From contig NZ_NWVC01000008.1 of the NCBI RefSeq assembly GCF_002374855.1, positions 115,074 through 179,073 on the forward strand: a DNA stretch of 64,000 bases. The letters are read 5' to 3'. This DNA comes from Sphingomonas adhaesiva (GTDB taxonomy: Bacteria > Pseudomonadota > Alphaproteobacteria > Sphingomonadales > Sphingomonadaceae). Positions 9,289 to 18,559 of the stretch are shown piece after piece. Both the position numbers and the translations under genes were made by a program. The notes below the pieces were generated by a model that had not been told where the DNA came from, did not search any database, and saw only the letters and a list, made by a program, of their open reading frames with translations. How positions within the stretch are numbered: the first letter of the stretch is position 1; each line of letters begins with the position of its first letter.

Positions 9289-11475
9289 TCAGGGCTTCCG
9301 GGCGCCCTTGGCCGCCGCGCCATCGCCCAGGTTGGCGCGTGCCCAGCGTGCCTCGTCGATGACATAGTGGCGGATCGCCTGCGCCTGTTCCGGGGTGATG
9401 ACCCGCGCGAAGCTGACCATCCCGCGTTCCTTCAACGCGCCGTCGATCAGGATCGACTTCCACGTATCGGCATCCGACAGCACGGGCGAGTTCTGGAGGT
9501 TGGGCAGCACCCCGCCGCCCATCGCGCTGGCGCCGTGGCACACCTGGCAATAGCGGCCGAACAGCAGCTTGCCCTGCGCCACCTGTTCGGGCGGCGCCTT
9601 ATCATCGGGCAGCGGAACGGGCGCGGCGGGCGTCGCGCCCGGCGACGGCGGCAGCGCGGCCTTGCCGCCCAGCGCGAACACCAGCAGCCGCGGATTATTG
9701 GGCACGTCGCGCGCCTTGCCGATCGCATAGCCGATCGACAGCGGCAGCGCGCCGCCGCGCCCGGCCAGCACCGCGACATATTGCTTGCCCTTGACCATAT
9801 AGGTCGCCGCACCCGCCATGATCCCGGTGCCCGCCGGGAACGCGAACAATTGCTTGCCGGTATCGGCGGCATAGGCGCGGAATTCGCCCAGCGACGTGCC
9901 CTGGAACACCAGATTGCCGGCGGTGGCCATGGTGCCGCCGTTCCACGACGTCGGGTAATCGACCTTCCAGCGCGGCTTGTTGGCGACCGGATCCCACGCC
10001 ACCAGCGATCCGGTGGCGCTGGCGATCATCCCCTTCACCGCGGCGGCGTCGCGCGGATACATGGCATTGCCCAGATCCTGCCCGACGTTGAAGCCGATCG
10101 CCTTGCGCTGGTCGAGCGGCGAGGACGGGTTGAGATAGGCCGAGCCGACCGTCTGCGCGGGGATATAGGCCAGCCCGGTCTGCGGCGAAAACGCCATCGG
10201 CTGCCAGTTGTGCGCCGCGATCGCCGAGGGCAACGCCAGGAACGGCTTGCCGGTGCGGTAATAGCGCGACGCCGGATTCTCGATCGGCCGCCCGGTCTTC
10301 ATGTCGTATCCGGTCGCCCAATTGACCCCCGGAATGAACTGGCCGGCGTTGATGAGCCGCCCGTTGGTGCGATCGACGACGTAGAAGAAGCCGTTCTTCG
10401 GCGCCTGCATCAGCACCTTGCGCGGCTGCCCGCCGATCGTCAGCGTCGCCAGCACGATCGGCTGGGTGGCGGTGAAGTCCCAGGTTTCGGCGGGCGTTTC
10501 CTGATAATGCCACAGATACTGGCCGGTTTCCGGCTTCAGCGCGACGATCGAGGACAGGAAAAGATTGTCCCCCTGTCCTTCGCTGCGCAGCCCGTGGTTC
10601 CATGGGCTGCCGTTGCCGACGCCCAGGTACAGCTGGTCCAGTTCCGCGTCGTAGACGATCGAATCCCACACCGTCCCGCCGCCGCCGGACTGTTTCCACT
10701 GGCCGTTGGCGGACCAGGTCGGCGCCACCTTCGCCATCGCCGCGTCGGATGCCGCGCCGTCCTTCGCCCCGGTGGGGTTGGGGACGGTGTAGAAGCGCCA
10801 TTTCTGCGCCCCCGTCGCCACGTCATAGGCAGTGACATAGCCGCGCACGCCGAATTCCGCGCCGCCGTTGCCGATCAGCACCATGTCCTTCACCACGCGC
10901 GGCGCGCCGGTGATCGTATAGGGCTTGCTGTTGTCGGTGGTCTGCACCGACCAATTGGGCGTGCCGGTTTCGGCGTTGAGCGCGATCAGCCGCCCGTCGA
11001 GCGTGCCGACGAACAACTGCCCCTTCCACGCCGCGACGCCGCGGTTGACGACGTCGCAGCACGCCTGCACGCCCTTCTGCGGATCGACCTTCGGGTCATA
11101 TTCCCACAGCTTGGCGCCGGTCGCGGCGTCATAGGCGAACACCTTTGACCAGGGGCCGGTGACGAACAGCTTGCCGTCGACCACCACCGGGGTCGCTTCC
11201 TGCCCGCGCGCGTCGGGCATGTCCGCGAACCAGGCCAGCCCCAGCTGCCCGACATTGCCGGCGTTCACCTGGCTGAGCGGGGAGAAGCGCTGTTCCTGGT
11301 AATTGAACCCGGTCATCGCCCAGTCGCTGCCGTCGCCGCCGGTGGTCAGCAGCGCGGCGTCCACCTTTCCCACGCCGCTGGTCGCGGTGGCGGCGGGCGC
11401 CGCCGCGTCGCGCTGGCCGCTGCCGCAGCCCGCCAGGATCGTCATGGCCAGCAGCGGCCCCACGCATCTGCGCAT
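9289..11475 (-). CDS. PQQ-dependent quinohaemoprotein alcohol dehydrogenase, predicted lipoprotein
   Basis: The protein of about 728 residues has an eight-bladed propeller PQQ domain with W-motif repeats, an adjacent-cysteine pair (QACCDVV) and the catalytic Asp in ETWDFTATQPI. It ends in a cytochrome c domain with one haem motif, CQVCH. This is the type II quinohaemoprotein ADH layout: it oxidises an alcohol or aldehyde in the periplasm and passes electrons through haem c. The residue two after the catalytic Asp is Thr, not Asp, so Ca2+ rather than lanthanide is expected. The N-terminus MRRCVGPLLAMTILAGC has a lipobox (LAGC), so membrane anchoring is predicted. I chose the ATG at 11475; in-frame ATGs at 11481 and 11502 are possible. 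Confidence 0.9.
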   Translation of the reverse strand: MRRCVGPLLAMTILAGCGSGQRDAAAPAATATSGVGKVDAALLTTGGDGSDWAMTGFNYQEQRFSPLSQVNAGNVGQLGLAWFADMPDARGQEATPVVVDGKLFVTGPWSKVFAYDAATGAKLWEYDPKVDPQKGVQACCDVVNRGVAAWKGQLFVGTLDGRLIALNAETGTPNWSVQTTDNSKPYTITGAPRVVKDMVLIGNGGAEFGVRGYVTAYDVATGAQKWRFYTVPNPTGAKDGAASDAAMAKVAPTWSANGQWKQSGGGGTVWDSIVYDAELDQLYLGVGNGSPWNHGLRSEGQGDNLFLSSIVALKPETGQYLWHYQETPAETWDFTATQPIVLATLTIGGQPRKVLMQAPKNGFFYVVDRTNGRLINAGQFIPGVNWATGYDMKTGRPIENPASRYYRTGKPFLALPSAIAAHNWQPMAFSPQTGLAYIPAQTVGSAYLNPSSPLDQRKAIGFNVGQDLGNAMYPRDAAAVKGMIASATGSLVAWDPVANKPRWKVDYPTSWNGGTMATAGNLVFQGTSLGEFRAYAADTGKQLFAFPAGTGIMAGAATYMVKGKQYVAVLAGRGGALPLSIGYAIGKARDVPNNPRLLVFALGGKAALPPSPGATPAAPVPLPDDKAPPEQVAQGKLLFGRYCQVCHGASAMGGGVLPNLQNSPVLSDADTWKSILIDGALKERGMVSFARVITPEQAQAIRHYVIDEARWARANLGDGAAAKGARKP

Positions 11476-11606
11476 CCTCATCCTCTCCCCATACACCGTC
11501 ATCGCGGGTGCCTGATGAGACTGACTTAGATTGCCCGCGAAGGAAAGGGTTTTGGGGCAGGTCCATGCGCTAGTATCTCCCGCCGCGGCGGTGGTAGAGG
11601 CGCGCC

Positions 11607-12599
11607 ATGGCGCACGGTCATCACCACCATCACGGGCGCGATCACTCCCACGGGCACTCGCACGGGCACAGCCACTCGCACGGGCATTCGCACGGGCACG
11701 ACCATGCGCATCACGCCCCGCCGGAAAACTGGGACCGCGCCTTCGCGATCGGCATCGCGCTCAACCTGTTCTACGTCGTGGCGGAGGGGGCGGCCGGCTT
11801 CGTGCTGGGATCGGTCGCGCTGCTGGCGGATGCGGGACACAATCTGTCCGACGTGCTGGGGCTGGCGATCGCCTGGGGCGGCGCGGCGCTGGCGCGCAGC
11901 GCGCCGTCGAAGCGGTTTACCTATGGGCTGAAGGGATCGACGATCCTGGCCGCTCTCGCCAATGCGCTGCTGCTGCTGGTGGCGATCGGCGCGATCGCGC
12001 TGGAGGCGATCCAGCGGCTGGGCGATCCCGCGCCGGTACAGGGGCTGGACGTGGCGATCGTTGCCGGGATCGGCATCGCGGTGAACGCGGTCACCGCCTG
12101 GCTGTTCGCGCGCGGGCGCAAGGGCGACGTCAACATCCGCGGTGCCTATCTGCACATGCTGTCGGACGCGGTCGTTTCGGCCGGGGTGGTCGCGGCGGGC
12201 ATCGCGATCTGGGCGACCGGGGCGGCGTGGCTGGACCCGGTGGTCAGCCTGGTGATCGCGGCGCTGATCTTCTGGCAGACCTGGGGGCTGCTGCGCGAAA
12301 CCGTGGAAATGGCGCTGGCCGCGGTGCCGCGCGGCATCGATTATGACGGGGTGCACGACGCGCTGGCGGCGCTGCCGGGGGTGACCGCGGTGCATGATCT
12401 GCACATCTGGCCGATGTCCACGACCGAACCGGGGCTGACCGCGCATCTGCTGATCCCCGCCGGGCATCCGGGCGATGCTTTCCTGGGCGAAACGCAGGAC
12501 ATGCTGCACCACCGCTTCGGCATCGGCCATGCGACGATCCAGATCGAGACCGGCGATCATGACGCCGGGTGCAAACTGGCCGATCCGGCGCGGGTATAG
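11607..12599 (+). CDS. Cation diffusion facilitator family metal transporter with His-rich N-terminus
   Basis: The 330-residue CDF (CzcD/ZitB type) protein exports Zn2+, Co2+ or similar divalent metals from the cytoplasm by proton exchange. The first 36 residues contain 19 His in HSHG/HGHS repeats, a metal-sensing or metal-delivery tail. Six helices follow, with the metal-site motifs ADAGHNLSD in helix 2 and HMLSDAVV in helix 5. The C-terminal domain with DLHIWPMSTTEPGLTAHL is the cytoplasmic ferredoxin-like dimer domain. The gene is divergent from the PQQ dehydrogenase; a GAGG ribosome site lies 7 nt before the ATG. Nothing in the intergenic DNA identifies a metal-responsive operator. Confidence 0.93.
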   Translation: MAHGHHHHHGRDHSHGHSHGHSHSHGHSHGHDHAHHAPPENWDRAFAIGIALNLFYVVAEGAAGFVLGSVALLADAGHNLSDVLGLAIAWGGAALARSAPSKRFTYGLKGSTILAALANALLLLVAIGAIALEAIQRLGDPAPVQGLDVAIVAGIGIAVNAVTAWLFARGRKGDVNIRGAYLHMLSDAVVSAGVVAAGIAIWATGAAWLDPVVSLVIAALIFWQTWGLLRETVEMALAAVPRGIDYDGVHDALAALPGVTAVHDLHIWPMSTTEPGLTAHLLIPAGHPGDAFLGETQDMLHHRFGIGHATIQIETGDHDAGCKLADPARV

Positions 12600-12609
12600 C
12601 CGCGCCCGG

Positions 12610-13617
12610 TCAGTAGGCGCGCGCGACCGCGAACTCCACCGCCTCGACCATCGCATCCTTCGCCGCGCCATCGTCGAACGCCGCCAGCGCGTCGATCGCC
12701 TGCTGCCCGTAATGGCGCGCGCGCGCGAACGTATCCTCGACCGCGCGCGTGCGGCGCACCAGATCGACGGCGTGCGCGAAATCGGCATCGCCCGAGCGGC
12801 GCCCCTCCACCGCATCGCGCCAGAAGGTGCGATCCGCCTCGTCCCCGCGGGCATAGGCCAGGATCACCGGCAGCGTCATCTTGCCTTCGCGGAAATCGTC
12901 GCCCGCGTCCTTGCCCATCGTGCCCGCGTCGCTGGTATAGTCGATCGCATCGTCGACCAGCTGGAACGCCACGCCCAGGTTGCGGCCATAGGCGTCGAGC
13001 GCGGCCTCGTCCGCGGGGCGATCCGCCACCACCGCGGCAACGCGGCACGCCGCCGCGAACAGCGCCGCGGTCTTCGCGCCGATGATGTCGAGATAGCGTT
13101 CCTCGGCCAGGTCGACGCGCCTGACCGCGGTCAGCTGATTCACCTCGCCCTCTGCGATCACTGCGGATGCGTTCGACAGAATCTCCAGCGCGCGCAGGCT
13201 GCCGCTTTCGACCATCAGCTCGAACGAGCGGGAAAACAGAAAATCGCCGACCAGCACGCTGGCGGGATTACCCCAGATGATGTTGGCGGTGCGCCGCCCG
13301 CGGCGCAGGTCCGACCCGTCGACCACGTCGTCGTGGAGCAGCGTCGCGGTATGGATGAACTCCACCGCCGCAGCGAGCAAATGGTGGCGATCGCCGCCAT
13401 AGCCCAGCAGCCGCGCACTGGCGAGCGTCAGCATCGGGCGCAGGCGCTTGCCCCCGCCGGCGATCAAATGCCCGGCGAGTTCGGGAATCAGCGGGATCTC
13501 GGACCGCATCCGGTCCACGATCACGTCGTTGACCGAATCCATGTCGCGCGCGACCAACCCGATCATCGGGTCGAGCGAGGGCGCGTGGCCGGCGAAGCGG
13601 TGAAGGGTGACGCTCAT
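12610..13617 (-). CDS. ispB: Polyprenyl diphosphate synthase (octaprenyl/decaprenyl type)
   Basis: The 335-residue trans-prenyltransferase carries the first Asp-rich motif DDVVD at residues 96-100, the GGGKRLRP motif at 54-61 and the second Asp-rich motif DDAID at 222-226. It condenses isopentenyl diphosphate onto an allylic primer to make the ubiquinone side chain; product length (C40 or C50) is not readable with certainty, though sphingomonads usually make ubiquinone-10. ATG 13617 is preferred because the upstream in-frame ATG at 13689 adds 24 low-complexity residues. It is divergent from the chorismate mutase gene. The 3' end faces the CDF gene with a 10-bp gap. Confidence 0.93.
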   Translation of the reverse strand: MSVTLHRFAGHAPSLDPMIGLVARDMDSVNDVIVDRMRSEIPLIPELAGHLIAGGGKRLRPMLTLASARLLGYGGDRHHLLAAAVEFIHTATLLHDDVVDGSDLRRGRRTANIIWGNPASVLVGDFLFSRSFELMVESGSLRALEILSNASAVIAEGEVNQLTAVRRVDLAEERYLDIIGAKTAALFAAACRVAAVVADRPADEAALDAYGRNLGVAFQLVDDAIDYTSDAGTMGKDAGDDFREGKMTLPVILAYARGDEADRTFWRDAVEGRRSGDADFAHAVDLVRRTRAVEDTFARARHYGQQAIDALAAFDDGAAKDAMVEAVEFAVARAY

Positions 13618-13727
13618 CTGCCCTGCCCTTACGGTCGAGGCGGCGCGCAAGGCAAGCGCGGGCTTGCCCATCTCCGCCGGTCGCCGCATGGAAGCGCCCG
13701 TTGACCGATGACGGGGATGAGGCGCGG

Positions 13728-14009
13728 ATGACGGACGAGGTGCTGAAACGGTACCGCAAGAGCATCGACAATATCGATGCCGCGCTGGTGTGCCTGCTGG
13801 CGGAACGGTTCAAGGTGACGCAGGCGGTCGGTGCGTACAAGGCGACCGCCAACCTGCCCCCCGCCGATCCGGGGCGCGAGGAAGCGCAGATCGCCCGGCT
13901 GCGCGCGCTGAGCGAGGAAGCCGAGCTGGACCCGGAATTCTCCGAAAAATTCCTGCGCTTCATCATCGACGAGGTGATTCGCCATCATCAGGCGGCGGCG
14001 CGGGGATAA
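13728..14009 (+). CDS. Chorismate mutase, AroQ class
   Basis: The 93-residue all-helical protein matches monofunctional AroQ mutases: an N-terminal helix RYRKSIDNIDAALVCLLAERF with the Arg and Asp of the active site, KATANLPPADPGREE as the connecting loop carrying Lys and the DxxRE motif, and a C-terminal helix FIIDEVIRHHQ. It converts chorismate to prephenate for Phe/Tyr synthesis. ATG 13728, preceded by GAGG, is preferred over the in-frame TTG at 13701. The gene appears to stand alone. Confidence 0.9.
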   Translation: MTDEVLKRYRKSIDNIDAALVCLLAERFKVTQAVGAYKATANLPPADPGREEAQIARLRALSEEAELDPEFSEKFLRFIIDEVIRHHQAAARG

Positions 14010-14062
14010 GGACGATCCGGCATGAGGGGGCCGGGGACGGCATCCGCGATACCCCTCCCCTC

Positions 14063-14149
14063 ATACCGGACCTGTTCCGGCATCCACCGCACCGCGTGAT
14101 CCGACGCGACCGATCTCGCGAGACGGTGGCCCCCGGAACAGGTCCGGGG
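14063..14149. repeat. Inverted pair of REP-like palindromes
   Basis: CCGGACCTGTTCCGG (14066-14080) and its exact reverse complement (14133-14147) lie 52 bp apart in the gap between chorismate mutase and the convergent nitronate monooxygenase gene. Each copy is also partly self-complementary (CCGGA..TCCGG), so the whole can fold as a long hairpin or two small ones. The same core recurs before the TonB receptor (6856-6876). It is likely a dispersed sphingomonad intergenic repeat that also acts at transcript ends. Confidence 0.65.
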
Positions 14150-14177
14150 TGACGGCCTGCGCGAGGGGCGCGCGCCC

Positions 14178-15104
14178 CTACCGCGGCAGGCGCGCCACCA
14201 CCGCGTCGTAATCGCGCATCGTCTCCTCGAAGATCTGCGCGACCGGCATCACCGAATCGATCCGCCCCGCGACCTGCCCGGTCAGCGCCACGCCGGCCTC
14301 CAGGTCGCCGCCGAAATAGACCGCCTGCGTATCGGCGAATTCGGCGAAGATGCCGCCGGGCGCGCCCTCCTTCTCGATCCGCGTCGTGCGCTCGGTGCGC
14401 AGCGCGCGCAGCGCCGGGCCGGGGCCGGCGCGGTTCAGGAACACCGTGTCGGTCGCATCGGCGGACAGGATCGCCTGTTTCCAATTGTCGTGGACCGGGC
14501 ATTCGGCGGCGGTCAGCATCCGCGTGCCCATCACCACCCCCTCCGCGCCCAATGCGAACGCCGCCGCCATGCTGCGCCCGTCGACGATGCCGCCGGCGGC
14601 CACGACCGGCACGTCGACCGCGGCGACCACCTGCGGCACCAGCACCATCGTCGACACGTCCTTCGGGTTCTTGAACCCGCCGCCCTCGCCGCCCTCGACG
14701 ATCAGCCCGTCGACCCCCGCCTCGACCGCGCGCAGCGCGCCCGCCAGGTTGGGGACGACGTGGAACACGGTCAGCCCGGCGTCCTTGAGCATCGCGGTAT
14801 ATTTCATCGGATCGCCGGCGGAGGTGGTGACGAACCGCACCCCCTGTTCGATCACGAACTGCACGATCGACGGATCGCGCACGAACGCCTGCGCCACGTT
14901 CACGCCGAAGGGCTTGTCGGTCAGCGCGCGCATCTTGACGATCTCGGCACGTACCGCGTCCAGTTCGCCGGACGACGTTTCGATGATCCCCATGCCGCCG
15001 GCGTTCGACACCGCGGAGGACAGCTGCGACCGCGCGATCCAGCCCATCGCGGCCTGAATGATCGGCTTTTCGATGCCCAGCATCTCGGTCACGCGCGTCT
15101 TCAT
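14178..15104 (-). CDS. Nitronate monooxygenase family (NPD/2-nitropropane dioxygenase) flavoprotein
   Basis: The 308-residue TIM-barrel FMN enzyme has the family's N-terminal KPIIQAAMGWIA, the phosphate-binding loop [31 protein letters not shown] and the EGGEGGG loop. NPD-family members oxidise alkyl nitronates such as propionate 3-nitronate, but many relatives act on other substrates, so the specific reaction is not certain. The start codon overlaps the stop of the dienelactone hydrolase gene (ATGA), so the two are translated as one operon. The enzyme is cytoplasmic with no signal peptide. Confidence 0.85.
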   Translation of the reverse strand: MKTRVTEMLGIEKPIIQAAMGWIARSQLSSAVSNAGGMGIIETSSGELDAVRAEIVKMRALTDKPFGVNVAQAFVRDPSIVQFVIEQGVRFVTTSAGDPMKYTAMLKDAGLTVFHVVPNLAGALRAVEAGVDGLIVEGGEGGGFKNPKDVSTMVLVPQVVAAVDVPVVAAGGIVDGRSMAAAFALGAEGVVMGTRMLTAAECPVHDNWKQAILSADATDTVFLNRAGPGPALRALRTERTTRIEKEGAPGGIFAEFADTQAVYFGGDLEAGVALTGQVAGRIDSVMPVAQIFEETMRDYDAVVARLPR

Positions 15105-15823
15105 GCGAACAGCTCCTTCAGGAAATCGCGCATCGCCTGCCAGCTGCGGCGCTCGGCGCGCGGTTCATAGGCAATCCCCGGGATCCCCGTGGCCGTTGCG
15201 GACATGTCCGTGAAGGCATGTCCGGCGTGGCCATAGGCATGAACCTGCCAGTCCGCCCCGGCTTCGGTCAGTTCCTGTCCCAGCCCGACGAGTGCGTCGG
15301 GCGGCGCCAGCGGGTCGTCCCAGCCGTGGCACACCAGCAGCTTCATCGTGACCGGCGTGGTCGTCGCATAATCGGGCCGGTCGTAGACGCCATGGAAACT
15401 GACCCCGCCCAGCACGTCCAGCCCGGCTCGGGCCATGTCCAGCACGCATTTGCCACCGAAGCAGAAGCCGATCGCCGCCACCTTCGCGGCATCGACATCC
15501 TCCTGCGCGCGCAGTGCGGAAAGGCTGGCGGCGAGCCGGTCGCGCAGCAGTGCCCGATCGGCGTTCATCTCGTCCATGTAGCGGCTGTAGCCCTCGCCGC
15601 GCTCGGCCCGGCGCCCCTGCCCGAACACGTCGCAGGCGAACGCGGCATAGCCGAGCGCGGCGAGATCCTCGGCCTTGCGGTTGTCGGCTTCCTTCTGCCC
15701 AAGGACATTGGGGATCACCAGAATGCCGGGGCGCGGCCCGCCGTCGGCATCGTCCCAGGCGAACACGCCCTCGAACGGACCGCCCGGCCCGTCATATACG
15801 ATCGTGCGGCGCTGTACCGTCAC
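15101..15823 (-). CDS. Dienelactone hydrolase family protein
   Basis: The 240-residue alpha/beta hydrolase has the DLH catalytic layout: Cys nucleophile C121 in GFCFGG, Asp in HGWDDPLAP and His in GHAGHAFT. DLH hydrolyses dienelactones in chloroaromatic breakdown, but many genomic relatives act on other esters or lactones. No ring-cleavage genes are nearby, so a general carboxylesterase role is as likely. It starts with GTG at 15823, preceded by AGAGGA. It is the first gene of the two-gene operon with the nitronate monooxygenase and is divergent from the GNAT gene. Confidence 0.87.
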   Translation of the reverse strand: MTVQRRTIVYDGPGGPFEGVFAWDDADGGPRPGILVIPNVLGQKEADNRKAEDLAALGYAAFACDVFGQGRRAERGEGYSRYMDEMNADRALLRDRLAASLSALRAQEDVDAAKVAAIGFCFGGKCVLDMARAGLDVLGGVSFHGVYDRPDYATTTPVTMKLLVCHGWDDPLAPPDALVGLGQELTEAGADWQVHAYGHAGHAFTDMSATATGIPGIAYEPRAERRSWQAMRDFLKELFA

Positions 15824-15914
15824 TCGTCCTCTCCCGCCCGCCTGCGCGGCCTGTGTGCGCGACTTGTCTGCGCGTCACCTTTCGCTAGACGGGGCGGCGA
15901 AGGGGGGCAAGCGA

Positions 15915-16379
15915 ATGCAGGTGCGTATCGACGATCCGACCAACCCCGCGGTGGCGCCGCTGCTGGCGGAGCATGTCGCCGACCAGCACGGCAACACGCC
16001 CCCCGGCTTCGCCTTCGCGCTGGGCGCGGAGGGGCTTTCCGCGGCCGACGTCACCTTCTTCTCCGTGTGGGACGGCGAGACGCTGGCCGGGATGGGCGCG
16101 TTGAAACAGCTCGACGCCACCAGCGGCGAGGTGAAGTCGATGCGCAGCACGGCCGCCGCGCGCGGCCGCGGCGCCGGCCATGCCGCGCTGGCGCAGATCA
16201 TCGCCACCGCCCGCGCACGCGGCTACGCCCGCCTCTATCTCGAAACCGGCACCACGCCCGCCTATGACGCGGCGCTGGCGCTGTACCGGCGCGCCGGGTT
16301 CGTGCCCTGCGCGCCGTTCGGCGATTACGCGGCCAGTCCGCACAACCAGTTCTTCATGCTGATTCTAGAGGAAAACTGA
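15915..16379 (+). CDS. GNAT family N-acetyltransferase
   Basis: The 154-residue protein has the acetyl-CoA-binding motif A region [38 protein letters not shown] (R-G-x-G-H type) and motif [18 protein letters not shown]. It resembles YsnE/PhiH-like acyltransferases, which transfer acetyl from acetyl-CoA to an amine; the acceptor is unknown. ATG 15915 follows a GGGGGG ribosome site. Its TGA overlaps the gpmA ATG by one base (TGATG), so it is coupled to gpmA, although no functional link between the two is known. Confidence 0.88.
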   Translation: MQVRIDDPTNPAVAPLLAEHVADQHGNTPPGFAFALGAEGLSAADVTFFSVWDGETLAGMGALKQLDATSGEVKSMRSTAAARGRGAGHAALAQIIATARARGYARLYLETGTTPAYDAALALYRRAGFVPCAPFGDYAASPHNQFFMLILEEN

Positions 16380-17065
16380 TGCCCACGCTCGTCCTGATCC
16401 GCCACGGCCAGTCCGCCTGGAACCTCGAAAACCGTTTCACCGGCTGGTGGGACGTCGACGTCACCGAAAAGGGCGCGGCCGAGGCGCGCGCGGCGGGCGA
16501 GCTGATGGCGGCGAAGGGGCTGGATTTCGACCAGACCTTCACCAGCCTGCAGACGCGCGCGATCAAGACGCTGAACCTCGCGCTGGAGGCGATGGGGCGG
16601 CTGTGGCTGCCGGTCGAGAAGGATTGGCGCCTGAACGAGCGGCATTACGGCGGGCTGACCGGGCTGGACAAGGCGCAGACCGCGGCGAAGCATGGCGACG
16701 AACAGGTGCACATCTGGCGCCGCAGCTTCGACACCCCGCCACCGCCGATCGAGGCAGGCAGCGAGTTCGACCTGTCGGGCGACCGCCGCTACGCCGGAAT
16801 CGCGGTGCCCGCGACCGAGAGCCTGAAGGACACGATCGCGCGCGTGCTGCCCTATTGGGAGGGCCGCATCGCCCCGGCGCTGAAGGACGGGCAGCGCGTG
16901 CTGATCTCCGCGCACGGCAATTCGCTGCGCGCGCTGGTGAAGCACCTGTCGCACATTTCGGACGACGAGATCACCGGGCTGGAAATCCCCACCGGCCAGC
17001 CGATCGTCTACGAACTGGACGCGGACCTCAACGCGACCGACCGCTATTACCTGAACGAGCGGTAA
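16379..17065 (+). CDS. gpmA: 2,3-bisphosphoglycerate-dependent phosphoglycerate mutase
   Basis: The 228-residue histidine-phosphatase-fold protein carries the phospho-His motif [10 protein letters not shown] (H9), [13 protein letters not shown], the catalytic Glu in [11 protein letters not shown], and the second His in [11 protein letters not shown]. It interconverts 3- and 2-phosphoglycerate in glycolysis and gluconeogenesis. The length is that of the cofactor-dependent family. It is translationally coupled to the GNAT gene by a TGATG junction. Downstream is a palindrome separating it from the convergent kinase gene. Confidence 0.96.
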   Translation: MPTLVLIRHGQSAWNLENRFTGWWDVDVTEKGAAEARAAGELMAAKGLDFDQTFTSLQTRAIKTLNLALEAMGRLWLPVEKDWRLNERHYGGLTGLDKAQTAAKHGDEQVHIWRRSFDTPPPPIEAGSEFDLSGDRRYAGIAVPATESLKDTIARVLPYWEGRIAPALKDGQRVLISAHGNSLRALVKHLSHISDDEITGLEIPTGQPIVYELDADLNATDRYYLNER

Positions 17066-17089
17066 GCCCGGCGCCTGCCCCCCTTCGTC

Positions 17090-17110
17090 ATGCCGGACTC
17101 GATCCGGCAT
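17090..17110. repeat. REP-like palindrome / possible bidirectional terminator
   Basis: Perfect 8-bp arms ATGCCGGA and TCCGGCAT around a 5-nt loop lie between the ends of the convergent gpmA and histidine kinase genes. The arms resemble the CCGGA/TCCGG cores of the 14063-14149 repeat. Confidence 0.6.
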
Positions 17111-17184
17111 GGCGGCGTGGGTTCCGCCGCTGCCCCGGCCGAGTTCGGTGGCCACCGGAACGGGTCCGTCACGACGGCCCGACG

Positions 17185-18555
17185 TCACCCCGCCATCGGC
17201 AGGCGGAGGCGCACCAGCAGCCCGCCGAGGTCCTCGCTCTCCTCCAGCGACACCGTCCCGTCGTAGATTTCGGCAACGTCGCGCACGATAGCGAGGCCCA
17301 GCCCCGTGCCCGGCTTCCCGGTGTCGAGCCGCACCCCGCGGTCGAAGATGCGGATGCGGTCCGCCTCGGGGATGCCCATACCGTCGTCCTCGACCATGAT
17401 CTCAACGAACCCGGCCTGCGCCGCGACGGTGACGAACACGCTGCCGCCGCCGTATTTCGCGGCGTTCTCCACCAGATTGCCCATGATCTCGTCCAGGTCC
17501 TGCCGCTCGATATGCGCGACCAGATCCTTCGGCCCGTCCATGTCGACGCGCACATGCGGGTAGAGGCGGCGGACCGCGCGCTCGACCGATTCGACGCTGG
17601 GCCACACCTGGGCACGGCTGTGCGCGGAGCCGCGCCGGCCGACCGCGCGCGCGCGCGCCAGATGGTGGTCGACCTGCCGCCGCATCGTCCGCGCCTCACG
17701 CACCACGGTGTCGGCCAGGTCGTCCGACTGCGCGGTCGCGGCGTTCATGATGACGGTCAGCGGGGTCTTGAGCGCATGGGCGAGGTTGCCGGCGTGGCGG
17801 CGCGCCTCCTCGGCCTGCGTCTCGTTATGCGCGACCAGCGCGTTCACCTCCTCGACCAGCGGCATCACCTCGCGCGGCATGTCGCCGGCGATCTGGTTGG
17901 TGCGGCCGGCGCGCATCTTGGCGATCTCCATCCGCACCTTGCGCAGCGGCCAGAGGCCGTACAGCGTCTGCAACGCCGCCAGGATGATGAGGCCGACGCC
18001 CAGCAACACGAAGCTGCGCACCAGCGTCCGGCGCAGCACGGTGATCTGCGCGTCCAGCGCCTCGCGGCTGGCCGCCACTTGGAACCGCCAGCGCACCGGC
18101 GATCCCGGCAGCTTGACGTCGCGCTCGACGATGCGCAGCTTCTCGTCGCCGAACTGCTTGCTGTCGTAGATGTGAACGCCGCGGTCGTCGTGCTGCGCGC
18201 CATAGGCGATCTGCCGATCCCACAGCGAGCGCGACGGGAACACCTCATGCCCCGGTGCCGACACCTGCCAGTAGAGGCCCGAATACGGCTCCAGGAAACG
18301 CTGGTCGGCGGGTTCGCGGTTGAACGTCACCTCCCCCGCGGTGTCGATCTCGGCGGACACCAGCAGCGAGCGCAGTACATATTCCAGCTGGTCGTCGGCA
18401 TTGGTGGTCACCGCCGCCACCAGCACGCGGTCGAGCGCGAACCCGCCCGCGCCCAGCAGCACGCTGATCCACAACGCCGCGATCAGGATCATGCGCCGCG
18501 ACAGCGAGCCGCGCGCGCGCAGCCCCGCCGGCTCGATCGCGCCCGAATCGGTCAC
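17185..18555 (-). CDS. Sensor histidine kinase (PhoQ/FeuQ-like)
   Basis: The 456-residue kinase has a transmembrane helix at about 22-43, a periplasmic sensing domain at about 45-178, a second helix at about 180-200, a HAMP-like linker, the dimerisation box GNLAHALKTPLTV with phospho-acceptor H260, and an ATPase domain with N-box (NLVENAAKYG), G1 (EDDGMGIP) and G2 (GKPGTGLGLAI). The NLAHALKTPL H-box is typical of PhoQ- and FeuQ-type kinases. It starts with GTG four bases after the stop of the response regulator gene, in a PepSY-regulator-kinase operon. The input signal is unknown; envelope or osmotic stress would fit the family. Confidence 0.92.
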   Translation of the reverse strand: MTDSGAIEPAGLRARGSLSRRMILIAALWISVLLGAGGFALDRVLVAAVTTNADDQLEYVLRSLLVSAEIDTAGEVTFNREPADQRFLEPYSGLYWQVSAPGHEVFPSRSLWDRQIAYGAQHDDRGVHIYDSKQFGDEKLRIVERDVKLPGSPVRWRFQVAASREALDAQITVLRRTLVRSFVLLGVGLIILAALQTLYGLWPLRKVRMEIAKMRAGRTNQIAGDMPREVMPLVEEVNALVAHNETQAEEARRHAGNLAHALKTPLTVIMNAATAQSDDLADTVVREARTMRRQVDHHLARARAVGRRGSAHSRAQVWPSVESVERAVRRLYPHVRVDMDGPKDLVAHIERQDLDEIMGNLVENAAKYGGGSVFVTVAAQAGFVEIMVEDDGMGIPEADRIRIFDRGVRLDTGKPGTGLGLAIVRDVAEIYDGTVSLEESEDLGGLLVRLRLPMAG

Positions 18556-18559
18556 CGCG

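Noticed and set aside
11634..11710. Short tandem repeats, possible CRISPR or satellite
   Set aside because: They encode the His-rich tail of the CDF transporter; there are no spacers.
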